Shown here: piece after piece, positions 24,997 through 33,387 of the stretch
Numbering within the stretch: position 1 is the first letter of the stretch
How the letters are laid out: each line of letters opens with the position of its first letter
Assembly: GCA_963697805.1 (NCBI GenBank)
Contig: CAVOPB010000002.1
Coordinates: 558,001-622,000 of the forward strand
DNA length: 64,000 nucleotides
Direction: 5' to 3'
Origin: VRUE01 sp963697805
GTDB taxonomy: Bacteria > Actinomycetota > Thermoleophilia > Solirubrobacterales > 70-9
The notes under the pieces: model-generated
What the model was told of the DNA's origin: nothing
The model's input: the letters and a program-made list of their open reading frames with translations, nothing else
The model's database searches: none
Translations under genes and position numbers: made by a program

Positions 24997-25959
24997 GTGA
25001 TCGACCCCCTCGACCGCTGGCGGGAGCACGGTGAGAAGCCCGACTTCGCAGGGCTCCTGACCTACGCCGGCTCGCCCTACACCGAGGACCCGGCCGAGCT
25101 CGAGGGTGTCGACGTCGCGATCGTCGGGGCTCCCACCGACGACCTCGTCTCCGACCGCCCCGGCGCCCGCTTCGGCCCGCGCGGGATCCGCGCCGCCAGC
25201 TGTCCTCCGGGCCCCCACCTCGAGGCGGGCGTCGACGCCTTCGAGCAGCTGCGGGTGGTCGACTTCGGCGACTCCCCGGTTCTGCCCGCCGACCCGGCGG
25301 GCACGCACGAAGCGATCGAACGCACGGTCGGCGACGTCCTCGACGCCGGCGCGATCCCGATCGTCCTCGGCGGCGACCACGGGATCGCCGAACCCGACAT
25401 CCGCGCCTGCGCCGCCCGCCACGGGGCGATCGGCCTCGTCCACTTCGACACCCACACCGACACCGGCTCGGTCGTCTTCGGGGTCGAGGTATCCCACGGC
25501 ACCCCGATGCGGAGGCTGGTCGAAGCGGGCCACGTCGACCCCGGCCGCTACATGCAGATCGGCCTTCGCGGCTACTGGCCCGGAGAGGAGGAGTTCGGTT
25601 GGCAGCGGGACCAGGGGATCGCGAGCATCTTCATGCACGAGGTCCGCGAGGACGGCATCGCGGCCGTCGTCGAGCGGACCGTCGAGGCGGTGGGGGATGG
25701 GCCGGTCTTCCTCTCGGTCGACATCGACGTCCTCGACCCGGCCTTCGCACCTGGCACCGGGACTCCGGAGCCCGGCGGGATGACCACCGCCGAGCTGCTC
25801 GGCGCCTGCCGCTCGATCGCAGAGCGCCTCGAGATCGTCGGGGCCGAGATCGTCGAGGTGATCCCGACCGCGGTCGGCTCAGCCGACATCACCGCGCTCG
25901 CCGGGGACCGGATCGTGCGCGAGATCCTGACCGGGATCGCGCTCGCCCGCCGCGGCTAG
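24997..25959 (+). CDS. speB: Ureohydrolase (agmatinase/arginase family)
   Basis: 320 aa from GTG. All binuclear manganese motifs are present: 'VLGGDHGI', 'VHFDTHTDTG' (the usual D-A-H-x-D with Thr for Ala), and 'LSVDIDVLDPAFAPGTGTPE'. The latter with 'GG' is agmatinase-like rather than arginase-like. The enzyme hydrolyses a guanidino compound to urea plus amine; agmatine is most likely but guanidinobutyrate or similar cannot be excluded. A -10-like TAGCAT lies 9 nt upstream of the start. Confidence 0.85.
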   Translation: MIDPLDRWREHGEKPDFAGLLTYAGSPYTEDPAELEGVDVAIVGAPTDDLVSDRPGARFGPRGIRAASCPPGPHLEAGVDAFEQLRVVDFGDSPVLPADPAGTHEAIERTVGDVLDAGAIPIVLGGDHGIAEPDIRACAARHGAIGLVHFDTHTDTGSVVFGVEVSHGTPMRRLVEAGHVDPGRYMQIGLRGYWPGEEEFGWQRDQGIASIFMHEVREDGIAAVVERTVEAVGDGPVFLSVDIDVLDPAFAPGTGTPEPGGMTTAELLGACRSIAERLEIVGAEIVEVIPTAVGSADITALAGDRIVREILTGIALARRG

Positions 25960-26025
25960 TCCTCGTTTCGATTCTCCGAATATCGGGGACTCACAGTGTC
26001 ACCTGCGGCAACTAAAGGAGAAGAG

Positions 26026-26286
26026 ATGTCCACCCTTGCGATCGTCGCCCTGATCGTCGTCGCGATCCTGGTATCCCTCAGACGCCGGGCCGGCGAGCGG
26101 CGGAAGCTCGGTCAGGCCCAGCACGAGGCCCAGCACGACGATGCCCGCCACCACCGGCAGCGCGCCGAGGAGAGCCGCGCCGAGGCCGCGGTCGCAGAGG
26201 AGCGGGCCGAACGCGCAAAGGTCGAAGCGCAGCTTGACGAGGAGCGGGCCGGGCGGCGCGAGCAGGAGCTAGGCAGCGAGCGCTAG
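26026..26286 (+). CDS. Small membrane-anchored coiled-coil protein
   Basis: 86 aa with a strong AAAGGAG site 6 nt before the ATG. One N-terminal membrane span ('LAIVALIVVAILVSLRR') is followed by about 60 residues of alternating acidic and basic helix ('RAEESRAEAAVAEERAERAK'), predicted coiled coil. This is a recurring design of small actinobacterial membrane proteins with no assigned function. It is convergent with zwf. Confidence 0.6.
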   Translation: MSTLAIVALIVVAILVSLRRRAGERRKLGQAQHEAQHDDARHHRQRAEESRAEAAVAEERAERAKVEAQLDEERAGRREQELGSER

Positions 26287-26304
26287 ACCCGGTGGCGGGG
26301 CTGG

Positions 26305-27708
26305 TTACGGCAGCCAGGGATCGCGCCAGGTGGTGATCCCTCGGGTCAGCTTGCCCGCCTCCTTCGGCCCCCAGGTCCCCGGCTCGTAGGGGTAGACGGG
26401 CCCCGGTTCTTCGAGCAGCGGCTCGACGATCCGCCAGGTCTCCTCGACGGTGTCCTCGCGGGTAAAGAGCTCGGTCCGGCCGGCCAGCGCGTCGCCGAGC
26501 AACCGCTCGTAGGGCTCGGGGTCGGCGCCGGGCTCCTTTTCGAACAGGACCTCGAGGTCGGCGGGGTCGATCGCCTCCTCGCCCGCCTTCTTGGCGTACA
26601 GACGCATCCGCGAGCCCGGTTCCGGCTCGATCCGGACCGTCAGCACGTTCGATTCCCGTTTCCCCTCGCCACCGACCTTGAGCTTCGGCGGCCGGTCGAA
26701 GACGACGCTCACCTCGCTCGCCTTGCTGGGCAGGCACTTGCCGGCGCGGATGAAGAACGGGACTCCACTCCAGCGCCAGTTGTCGATCTCGAGCTCGACC
26801 GCGGCGAAGGTCTCGGTCGTCGAGTCTGGGGCGACGTCCTTGACGTCGTGGAAGCCGTCGTACTGGCCGCGGATGTAGCGCTCCGGATCGGCGGTCCGCA
26901 CCGCCTTGAACAGCTCGAGCTTCTTGTCGCGGATGGCGTCGCCCCCGTGGCCGGCGGGCGGCTCCATCGCGATCAGCGAGAGCATCTGGAGCGCGTGGTT
27001 CTGGATCACGTCGCGCATCGCCCCGACCGCGTCGTAGAAGCGACCGCGGTCGTCGACCCCGAAGTTCTCGGCGATCGTCATCTGGACGTGGGAGACGTGC
27101 TGGCGGTTCCAGACCGGCTCGAGGATCGAGTTGGCGAACCGGAGGTAGGTGATGTCCATCACCGGCTCCTTGCCGAGGTAGTGGTCGATCCTCAGGATCT
27201 GGTCCTCGCGCAGGACCGTCTGCAGCTCCGCGTTCAGCGCCTTCGCCGACTCCAGGTCATGGCCGAACGGCTTCTCGATCACGACCCTGGCGTTGTCGAC
27301 CAGGCCGGCCCGGCCGAGGCCCTCGACGACGGTCGCGAACAGCGACGGCGGGACCTCGAGGTAGAAGACCGGCCGCTTCGGCTTGCCGAGCTCCTTCGCC
27401 ACCCGCTCGAAGGTGTCGGGGTCACCGTAGTCGCCCTGGACGTAGGAGATGCGTTTCGCGAGGCGGTCGAAGACGTCCTCGTCGGGGTCGTTGACGGTCG
27501 CCCCGATCGCCTCGTGGGCGTGATCGCGCAGCTGCTCGATGCTCCAGTCGTCGATCGCGACGCCGACGATCCGGCAAGAGAGCTTTTCGCGAGCCTCGAG
27601 AAGGTAGAGCGCGCGGAAGGTCATTTTCCGCGCCAGGTCGCCGGTGATCCCGAAGATCGTGAGGACGTCCGCCGACTCCTCCTTCTGCTTGGCGCTGCCG
27701 GCGGTCAT
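26305..27708 (-). CDS. zwf: Glucose-6-phosphate 1-dehydrogenase
   Basis: 467 aa. The coenzyme fingerprint 'FGITGDLARKMTFRALYLL' is at residues 19-37, and the active site 'RIDHYLGKE' with the catalytic His/Lys is intact. 'WNRQHVSHVQMTIAENFGV' and 'FFIRAGKCLP' support the family. It oxidises glucose-6-phosphate to 6-phosphogluconolactone with NADP (or NAD). It is divergent from gnd-pgl, and together the three make the oxidative pentose phosphate branch. Confidence 0.96.
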   Translation of the reverse strand: MTAGSAKQKEESADVLTIFGITGDLARKMTFRALYLLEAREKLSCRIVGVAIDDWSIEQLRDHAHEAIGATVNDPDEDVFDRLAKRISYVQGDYGDPDTFERVAKELGKPKRPVFYLEVPPSLFATVVEGLGRAGLVDNARVVIEKPFGHDLESAKALNAELQTVLREDQILRIDHYLGKEPVMDITYLRFANSILEPVWNRQHVSHVQMTIAENFGVDDRGRFYDAVGAMRDVIQNHALQMLSLIAMEPPAGHGGDAIRDKKLELFKAVRTADPERYIRGQYDGFHDVKDVAPDSTTETFAAVELEIDNWRWSGVPFFIRAGKCLPSKASEVSVVFDRPPKLKVGGEGKRESNVLTVRIEPEPGSRMRLYAKKAGEEAIDPADLEVLFEKEPGADPEPYERLLGDALAGRTELFTREDTVEETWRIVEPLLEEPGPVYPYEPGTWGPKEAGKLTRGITTWRDPWLP

Positions 27709-27734
27709 CGGTAGGCCAGGCTACCCGAGTGACA

Positions 27735-27740
27735 TAGGGT
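27735..27740 (+). promoter_or_regulatory. -10 box of leaderless gnd promoter
   Basis: TAGGGT, then 7 nt, then the ATG at 27748; no ribosome site intervenes. Confidence 0.6.
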
Positions 27741-27747
27741 TACGAAC

Positions 27748-28764
27748 ATGGAGCTGGGCATCGTCGGCCTAGGGCGGATGGGCGCCAACATGGCGCGCCG
27801 GCTGATGCGCGACGGCCACCGCTGCGTCGTCCACGACGTCAATCCCGACGCGATTTCAGCCCTCGCCGCCGAGGGCGCAGAGGGCGCCGACTCACTCGCG
27901 AAGCTGGCCGAGGGCCTCAGCGCTCCGCGCGCGGTCTGGGTGATGGTGCCCTCGGGCGAGATCACCGAGCAGACGGTCAGCGACGTCGCGGCCGTGCTCG
28001 AGCCCGGCGACGCGATCATCGACGGCGGTAACTCCTACTACCGCGACGACATCCGCCGCGCCGAGATGCTGCGCGAGAAGGGAATCGACTTCATCGACTG
28101 CGGCACCAGCGGCGGCGTCTTCGGGCTCGACCGCGGCTACTGCCTGATGATCGGCGGCCCCGACGAGGCGGTCGAGCGCCTCGACCCGATATTCGCCAGC
28201 CTGGCGCCCGGCGTCGAGGCTGCCGAGCGCACACCGGGCCGCAGCGGCGAGCCCTCCGCGGCCGAGAACGGGTACCTCCACTGCGGCCCGAACGGCGCCG
28301 GGCACTTCGTGAAGATGGTCCACAACGGGATCGAGTACGGGTTGATGGCCGCCTACGCGGAGGGGCTGAACATCCTCAACAACGCCGACGCCGGCAAGGT
28401 CGAGCGCGAGGCCGACGCCGAGACCGCGCCGCTCGAGCAGCCCGAGTACTACCAGTACGACATCGACATCCCCGAGGTCGCCGAGGTCTGGCGCCGGGGC
28501 AGCGTCGTTGGCTCCTGGCTCCTCGATCTGACCGCGGCGGCGATGCAGGAATCGCCCGAGCTGTCTGAGTTCACCGGCCGCGTCTCGGACTCCGGCGAGG
28601 GCCGCTGGACCTCGATCGCGGCGATCGACGAGGGCGTCCCGGCCCCGGTCCTGACCACGGCGCTGTACGAGCGCTTCTCCTCGCGCGGGCTCGACGATTT
28701 CGCCGACAGGGTGCTGTCGGCGATGCGCAAACAGTTCGGCGGGCACGACGAGAAGAAAGGCTGA
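27748..28764 (+). CDS. gnd: 6-phosphogluconate dehydrogenase (decarboxylating), short form
   Basis: 338 aa, shorter than the 470-aa enteric enzyme and in line with the short GndA-like type. 'LGIVGLGRMGANMARRLMRD' binds the dinucleotide, 'CGTSGGVFGLDRGYCLMIGG' lines the substrate pocket, and 'GPNGAGHFVKMVHNGIEYG' contains the catalytic lysine. It converts 6-phosphogluconate to ribulose-5-phosphate, CO2 and NAD(P)H. Its stop overlaps the pgl start (TGATG). A leaderless promoter appears to drive gnd-pgl. Confidence 0.95.
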   Translation: MELGIVGLGRMGANMARRLMRDGHRCVVHDVNPDAISALAAEGAEGADSLAKLAEGLSAPRAVWVMVPSGEITEQTVSDVAAVLEPGDAIIDGGNSYYRDDIRRAEMLREKGIDFIDCGTSGGVFGLDRGYCLMIGGPDEAVERLDPIFASLAPGVEAAERTPGRSGEPSAAENGYLHCGPNGAGHFVKMVHNGIEYGLMAAYAEGLNILNNADAGKVEREADAETAPLEQPEYYQYDIDIPEVAEVWRRGSVVGSWLLDLTAAAMQESPELSEFTGRVSDSGEGRWTSIAAIDEGVPAPVLTTALYERFSSRGLDDFADRVLSAMRKQFGGHDEKKG

Positions 28765-29435
28765 TGGAGCTCGAGGTCGTCGCCGACGAACGCGCGGCGG
28801 CGCAGCGCGGTGCCGAGCTGATCGCCGCGGCCGGCAGGGCCGCGGTGGCGGAGCGGAGGATCTTTGGGCTGGCGATGAGCGGCGGCCGCAGCCCGTGGGC
28901 GATGCTCGCGATCCTCGGCACTATCGACGAGATGCCCTGGGGGGAGACCGAGCTCTTCCAGGTCGACGAGAGGATCGCCGCGCCCGGCAGCGAGGACCGC
29001 AACCTGACCCACTTCGTCCTCGGCCTCTCGCTCGAGCACCAGTCGGCGCTGCGGCCGATGCCGGTCACACAGCGTGACCTCGACGCCGGTGCCCGCGAGT
29101 ACGAATCCTCGCTGCCCGAGCCGCTTGACCTGATCCACCTCGGGCTCGGCCCCGACGGGCACACTGCCTCGCTGGTCCCCGGCGACACGGTCCTCGATAT
29201 CGACGATCGCCGCGTCGCGCTAACCGGCGACGCCTACCAGGAACACCGCCGGATGACCCTCACCTATCCGGCGCTCGCCGCCGCCCGCCGCATCCTCTGG
29301 CTCGTCACCGGCGAGGAGAAGCGCGAGCCGCTGGCAAAGCTGCTCGCCGGAGACGCCTCGATCCCGGCCGGCCGGGTCGAGAACGACGAGATGCTCGTCG
29401 TCGCCGACGAGGCCGCAGCGGCCGCGAGCCGATAG
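28764..29435 (+). CDS. pgl: 6-phosphogluconolactonase
   Basis: 223 aa, start ATG overlapping the gnd stop. Family motifs are 'LAMSGGRSPWAML', 'LFQVDERIAAPGSEDRNLTH', 'HLGLGPDGHTASLVPGD' and 'RRMTLTYPALAAARRILWLV'. It hydrolyses 6-phosphogluconolactone between the zwf and gnd steps. A long inverted repeat right after the gene probably ends the operon. Confidence 0.94.
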   Translation: MELEVVADERAAAQRGAELIAAAGRAAVAERRIFGLAMSGGRSPWAMLAILGTIDEMPWGETELFQVDERIAAPGSEDRNLTHFVLGLSLEHQSALRPMPVTQRDLDAGAREYESSLPEPLDLIHLGLGPDGHTASLVPGDTVLDIDDRRVALTGDAYQEHRRMTLTYPALAAARRILWLVTGEEKREPLAKLLAGDASIPAGRVENDEMLVVADEAAAAASR

Positions 29436-29439
29436 GACG

Positions 29440-29480
29440 CAAGGCGCTTTCCCAAAGCATGGCTTACGGAAAGCGCCTTG
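29440..29480. terminator. Bidirectional hairpin terminator between convergent genes
   Basis: CAAGGCGCTTTCC (29440-29452) and GGAAAGCGCCTTG (29468-29480) are perfect 13-bp arms around a 15-nt loop. It lies between pgl (plus, ends 29435) and the minus-strand gene ending at 29491. There is no long U tract. Confidence 0.65.
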
Positions 29481-29490
29481 GGCGAACGCT

Positions 29491-30066
29491 CTAATTGTCA
29501 ATTTGGAGCCGGCTCCGAAGCTCCGTGAGGTGCTGCATCCGCTGATCGTCCCGCCCGACCGTCCGCTCCAGCCAGCTTTCGATCGCGGCGACGTCCAGGT
29601 CTTCGGTCGCCGTCAGCATCTGTTCGAGGTCGATCCAGTCCTTGGGCCGGTCGAACACCGCCTTGCACACGGCCAGATGCTCGGGCGCCAGGATCGGGAC
29701 GGTCGTCTCCGCGAACGGGACCCTCCGCGCCTCCTTCCTCATCTCCTCGTGGATCTCGTCGTAGGCGAAGAAGAGGTCGACGGGATTGCTCCCCCACCAC
29801 AGCCGGCACTGTCCGTCGCGCAGGAGGGCCGCCTCGTCGAGGCCACCGGCGTCGACGCCGAGGGGAGCCAGGGCGTCGACCACCTCCCGCCAGCGCTCGA
29901 CCGGGACGAAGAGGTTGAGGTCGACGTCGATCGTCACCCGTGGCTCGGCGTAGTAGGCGAGGGCGAGGGCGCCGCCGAGAGCATGCGGTATCCGCGCCGC
30001 GTCGAGGCCTTCGTGGATTGCGATGACCTTGTCGGGGAGGGGGACGTTGGTCGCGTCGGGCATCAT
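29491..30066 (-). CDS. Nucleotidyltransferase-fold protein (AbiEii/MenT-like), possible toxin of a two-gene module
   Basis: 191 aa. 'ARIPHALGGALALAYYAEPRVTIDVDLNLFV' has the G-G-x-x-L...T-x-D-x-D arrangement of minimal nucleotidyltransferases, and 'PVDLFFAYDEIHEEM' follows with the third acidic position. 'ILAPEHLAVCKAVFDRPKDW' is frequent in AbiEii-type proteins. The start overlaps the upstream gene by 4 bp (ATGA). The pairing with a small upstream protein and a start-codon palindrome resembles a toxin-antitoxin operon; activity is inferred. Confidence 0.72.
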   Translation of the reverse strand: MMPDATNVPLPDKVIAIHEGLDAARIPHALGGALALAYYAEPRVTIDVDLNLFVPVERWREVVDALAPLGVDAGGLDEAALLRDGQCRLWWGSNPVDLFFAYDEIHEEMRKEARRVPFAETTVPILAPEHLAVCKAVFDRPKDWIDLEQMLTATEDLDVAAIESWLERTVGRDDQRMQHLTELRSRLQIDN

Positions 30067-30551
30067 GCCGACTTCGAGTCAAGGCGCGGGAAGAGCAGTG
30101 GCTTGCCTCGGCGGCCGCGGTGCGGCAGGGCGTCGCCGAGCAGCAGGAGATCGACGAGGGCACTGCCGCGCTCTGCGGGCGTCGCCGCCATCCATTCGGC
30201 GATGGCCTGGCCCGGGTCGGCCGGCGTCTCCGCCCGATGGCCCTCCGTGAGCAGCGACCCCAGCAGGCGCCGGAGGCGTGGCTCGGGCCTTGCGCCCCGC
30301 CCCAACTCGGCGATCAGCTCTCGTGCCGCCCTGTCGGCAGGCTTCGGGGCTACGGCTGCACCGGCCCGCCTCGCCGTCCTACGAAGCGACTCGACATCGA
30401 GCGGCTTCGCCGCCCTGGCCTGCGCCCTCTCGATCACCTCATCGTCGAGCTCGCCGAAAGTCGCGAGGGTCCGGCTGCGCGGTCCCTCGGGCGTGCTGCG
30501 GGATTCCCGCAGCTCGAACTTTCCGCGCTTCGTGGGGACCACGAATGCCAT
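30063..30551 (-). CDS. Small protein of unknown function, candidate antitoxin partner
   Basis: 162 aa, opening 'MAFVVPTKRGKFELRESRST' and 'PEGPRSRTLATFGELDDEVI'. This looks like a short beta-strand module followed by a helical body rich in Arg/Ala and a C-terminal 'GKPLLFPRLDSKSA'. I do not recognise a named domain. It is the first gene of a two-gene unit with the nucleotidyltransferase, and a 9-bp palindrome covers its start codon. Antitoxin or repressor function is an inference from this arrangement only. Confidence 0.6.
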   Translation of the reverse strand: MAFVVPTKRGKFELRESRSTPEGPRSRTLATFGELDDEVIERAQARAAKPLDVESLRRTARRAGAAVAPKPADRAARELIAELGRGARPEPRLRRLLGSLLTEGHRAETPADPGQAIAEWMAATPAERGSALVDLLLLGDALPHRGRRGKPLLFPRLDSKSA

Positions 30552-30575
30552 AGTGGGTAAAGCGTACCACTATGG
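30548..30575. promoter_or_regulatory. Operator-like inverted repeat over the start codon of the nucleotidyltransferase module
   Basis: CCATAGTGG (30548-30556) and CCACTATGG (30567-30575) are perfect 9-bp arms with a 10-nt spacer. The left arm contains the minus-strand ATG. A TACGCT -10-like box lies in the spacer region, so a bound protein would block transcription. Confidence 0.6.
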
Positions 30576-30588
30576 CCCCGATTGCGGC

Positions 30589-31953
30589 TCAGCCAGTGAG
30601 TTCCAGCGGGTGGTTGGCGACGATGCGGCCGTCGGGGTCCCACTTCCCCTTGACCTCCCTGAGGCGCTCGCAGATGGCGGCGGGAAGGATGTGGTCGACG
30701 TGCTTCGGCCGGTCGCTGAAGTTGAAGTAGCCGCCGTCGGTCCCCCAGGGGGTCATCGCCTCCTCGATCCGGTCGAGGTGGGCGGGGATCGCCTCCTTCA
30801 GCTCCGGCGTCATCGGCATCCCGACGCCGTACATCGCCCACTCGGCGTCGAGCTTCGAGAGGGCGCCGCCACTCTCGTCCTCGCGGCCGAGCGCACCGCC
30901 GATATGGCGTATCTCGCTCAGCAGCAGCGGTGAGCCCGAGTCGACTCCGGCAACTCCGACCCAGGCGTCGATCGCCTCATCGGGGAGCTCGCGCAGCGTC
31001 ATTCCGTCGCCGATGGCGGGGACCGGGTTCTCGGGGTCCATGTGGATATGGCTGAGGCCGGCGGTCGGCATCTGGGTGAAGCCGTCCATCAGCGGCTCGC
31101 CGAGCGCCCGCAGCGGCGCGATCGCGGCTTCCCCGTCCTCCTGGCTGCCGATGAAGGCGCCGTCGATCGTAAGCAACGGTTTGCCGCGCAGCGGCTCCGG
31201 CACGTCGGGGATGTTCGGCGGGGTGACGAACCTGATCACGGTCGTGATCTCCTCGGTCGCCTCGGCGGCCCAGTCGCGGTAGGCGCGCACCGCGTCGGCG
31301 CCGAGCTCGGCCGGGAAGATCAGGATCCCGCCGTAGGCTTCGGCCAGCGGCAGCAGATTGACGTGCAGCGCGGTGACGAGCGCGTAGCCGCCGCCACCTC
31401 CGCGCAGGGCCCAGAACAGATCCGGGTCGTTGTCGGCGTCGACCGTCTTCGCCTCGCCGTCGGCGGTGACCAGCTCGATCGCCCTCACCTGGTTGCAGGC
31501 AAAGCCATGCCGGCGGCCGAACCAGCTGAGCCCGCCGCCGAGGGTGAAACCGGTCACGCCGACGTCGGGTGATGAGCCCGGCATGAAGACCAGCCCGTGC
31601 TCGTTCGCCGCTTTCCCGAGCTCGGCCGAGAGGGCGCCGGCCTCGACCCTGGCCGTCCGGGCGTCGGGGTCGACCTCGATCCTGCGCAGTTTCTGGGTCT
31701 TGACGAGGATCGCGCCCGCGAGGTGGGGGACGAGTGGGCCGGCGCCGTGGCCGGTCCCCTGGCCGGCAAGGTTGAGGTCGTTCTCGGCCGCGAACCGGGC
31801 CACGGCCGCGACATCGTCGGCGTTATCGACTGTCGCCACCGCCGCGGGGCGCTGGTCGGCGTCGAGGTTCCAGGCGACGCGGGCCTCGTCCCAGTTGGCG
31901 TCATCGGGTGTCGCGATCGTGCCGTCGATGGACAGCGCGGTGAAGTCGGTCAA
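30589..31953 (-). CDS. FAD-linked oxidase with berberine-bridge-type C-terminus
   Basis: 454 aa from a TTG start with GGAGGG five nt upstream. The FAD_binding_4 domain is at residues about 35-200: 'RPAAVATVDNADDVAAVARF', 'GTGHGAGPLVPHLAGAILVK', and 'DVGVTGFTLGGGLSWFGRRHG', which carries the usual Gly-rich FAD loop. The BBE-like tail near the end is 'GGYFNFSDRPKHVD', with Pro/Asp in place of the common Y-x-N-Y. It probably oxidises an alcohol or sugar with O2. The FAD-linking His/Cys is not certain from sequence. Confidence 0.88.
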   Translation of the reverse strand: MTDFTALSIDGTIATPDDANWDEARVAWNLDADQRPAAVATVDNADDVAAVARFAAENDLNLAGQGTGHGAGPLVPHLAGAILVKTQKLRRIEVDPDARTARVEAGALSAELGKAANEHGLVFMPGSSPDVGVTGFTLGGGLSWFGRRHGFACNQVRAIELVTADGEAKTVDADNDPDLFWALRGGGGGYALVTALHVNLLPLAEAYGGILIFPAELGADAVRAYRDWAAEATEEITTVIRFVTPPNIPDVPEPLRGKPLLTIDGAFIGSQEDGEAAIAPLRALGEPLMDGFTQMPTAGLSHIHMDPENPVPAIGDGMTLRELPDEAIDAWVGVAGVDSGSPLLLSEIRHIGGALGREDESGGALSKLDAEWAMYGVGMPMTPELKEAIPAHLDRIEEAMTPWGTDGGYFNFSDRPKHVDHILPAAICERLREVKGKWDPDGRIVANHPLELTG

Positions 31954-31969
31954 TTCGATCCCTCCGTGG

Positions 31970-32617
31970 TCAGCTGAGTGTCAAACGATCCACTGTGTCG
32001 CCCGCCCCGACCAGCAGGTCAGTGACCATAGCCGCTGGAAAGAGGCCGTGGGCGGCCACGCCGGGGTCGGCCTCGAGCCGGGCCGCGAGCGTGCTCGGAT
32101 CGCCGATCTCGCCGCGGTAGTCGGCGATCACGCCATCGTCGGGACTGCGGGGCGCGTCGCGCAGCTCGACCTCGGGGCCGAGGCGGGCGAGTGTCGAGGG
32201 CAGGCCGAAGGCGAAGAGCTCCAGCGGGACCGGCGCGGCCAGCGAATCGACCGGCTTGCTCGAGTCGGCGATGACGACGAAGCGCCGCGCCGCGGCGGCG
32301 ACGATCTTCTCGCGCAGGTGGGCGCCGCCACCACCCTTGATCAGCCAGCCGTCGGGGGTGACCTGGTCGGTCCCGTCGATCGCGATGTCGAGGGCATCCA
32401 GCGAGGCGAACTCCTCGACCGGGATCCCCAGCCCGCGGGCTTGGTCCTCGGTCGCTACCGAGGTCGCGACGCAGCGGATCCCGTCCAGCCCGCGCCGCGC
32501 CAGAGCCGGCAGCAGGTGGGCGACGGTCGAGCCCGTCCCCAGCCCGACGCTCATCCCGTCCTCGACCAGCTCCGCGGCTGCCTCCGCGGCGAGTCGCTTC
32601 TCGTCGTCCGCCGCCAC
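31970..32617 (-). CDS. rpiA: Ribose-5-phosphate isomerase A
   Basis: 215 aa from GTG at 32617. The sequence has 'KRLAAEAAAELVEDGMSVGLGTGSTV' at the start, 'DIAIDGTDQVTPDG' with catalytic Asp residues, 'LIKGGGGAHLREKIVA' with the active-site Lys/Glu region, and 'PSTLAARLEADPGVAAHGLF'. It interconverts ribose-5-phosphate and ribulose-5-phosphate. A TAGAGT -10-like box lies 8 nt before the GTG and overlaps the divergent FHA promoter. Longer upstream frame lacks homology. Confidence 0.93.
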   Translation of the reverse strand: MAADDEKRLAAEAAAELVEDGMSVGLGTGSTVAHLLPALARRGLDGIRCVATSVATEDQARGLGIPVEEFASLDALDIAIDGTDQVTPDGWLIKGGGGAHLREKIVAAAARRFVVIADSSKPVDSLAAPVPLELFAFGLPSTLARLGPEVELRDAPRSPDDGVIADYRGEIGDPSTLAARLEADPGVAAHGLFPAAMVTDLLVGAGDTVDRLTLS

Positions 32618-32625
32618 CGCCTCGG

Positions 32626-32635
32626 ACTCTAAGGT
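32626..32635. promoter_or_regulatory. Overlapping divergent -10 boxes for rpiA and the FHA gene
   Basis: On the minus strand TAGAGT occupies 32631-32626, with rpiA GTG 8 nt beyond. On the plus strand TAAGGT occupies 32630-32635, with the FHA GTG 6 nt beyond. The two boxes share the same TA pair, so polymerase can use only one at a time. Confidence 0.55.
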
Positions 32636-32641
32636 GTTCCG

Positions 32642-33229
32642 GTGGACGCGCGGATCTGGCTGACGGCTGAGGGCGGCGAGCCACGCTCGGTACCGCTGCC
32701 CGAGGGCCGCACCGTGGTCGGCCGCGACCCGGACGCCGACCTCTGCATCGAGGACGAGGCGATCTCCTGGAATCACCTCGAGATCGAGAGCCGTGGCGGG
32801 GTCCTGATGGCGACCGACCTCGACAGCCGCAACGGCACCGCGCTGAACGGCGAGCCGCTCGACCGACCCCGTCGCCTGCGCGACGGCGACTCGCTGATGC
32901 TCGGCCGCCACCGGCTCGAAATCTCGGACCCGATCCCCGGGCGCGCCGGCGCCACCGTGCCCGCCGCGAGCCCGGCGGTCGAGCTGACCGAGGAGGAGCG
33001 CTCGACCGCGACCGCCCTGGTCGCCCCCTACCGCAGTGAGGGCGCGTTCGCCGGGCGCCCGGCGACCAGGGCGGAGATCGCCGACACGCTTCACGTCAGC
33101 GAGCGCACCGCCCAGCGGCGGCTGGACGCGCTCGCCGCCAAACTCGACGTCTCCGGCGAGGCCGGGCGCGACCGGCCCCGCCAGATCGCCGCCCGCGTCA
33201 TCGAGCTCGGCCTCGACCGCGCTCGCTGA
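32642..33229 (+). CDS. FHA-domain protein with C-terminal HTH region
   Basis: 195 aa from GTG. The FHA domain occupies about residues 15-100: 'GRTVVGRDPDADLCIEDEAISWNHLEIES' (G-R, S/N-H signature), then 'TDLDSRNGTALNG'. It binds phosphothreonine peptides. The C-terminal part from about 115 contains 'ATRAEIADTLHVSERTAQRR', a helix-turn-helix, so it may be a phospho-responsive transcription regulator. A Ser/Thr kinase gene lies 1.3 kb downstream and is a natural partner. Confidence 0.85.
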   Translation: MDARIWLTAEGGEPRSVPLPEGRTVVGRDPDADLCIEDEAISWNHLEIESRGGVLMATDLDSRNGTALNGEPLDRPRRLRDGDSLMLGRHRLEISDPIPGRAGATVPAASPAVELTEEERSTATALVAPYRSEGAFAGRPATRAEIADTLHVSERTAQRRLDALAAKLDVSGEAGRDRPRQIAARVIELGLDRAR

Positions 33230-33234
33230 CCAGA

Positions 33235-33269
33235 GGTGCATTTACCCCGCAATAGGGGGCAAATGCACC
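33235..33269. terminator. Hairpin downstream of FHA gene
   Basis: GGTGCATTTACCCC (33235-33248) pairs with GGGGCAAATGCACC (33256-33269) at 13 of 14 positions around a 7-nt loop, 5 nt after the FHA stop. The position fits termination. No U tract follows. Confidence 0.6.
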
Positions 33270-33387
33270 CCTCGTGGCTCGGGCCGGGCCAGACGCGGCC
33301 CGGTGGGGGGCGCGGATGTCGTTGGCGCGCACGCCCCGGCGGCCGACCATCGGTGGGCAGATGCAAATCACTTCGAAAGGGACACCG

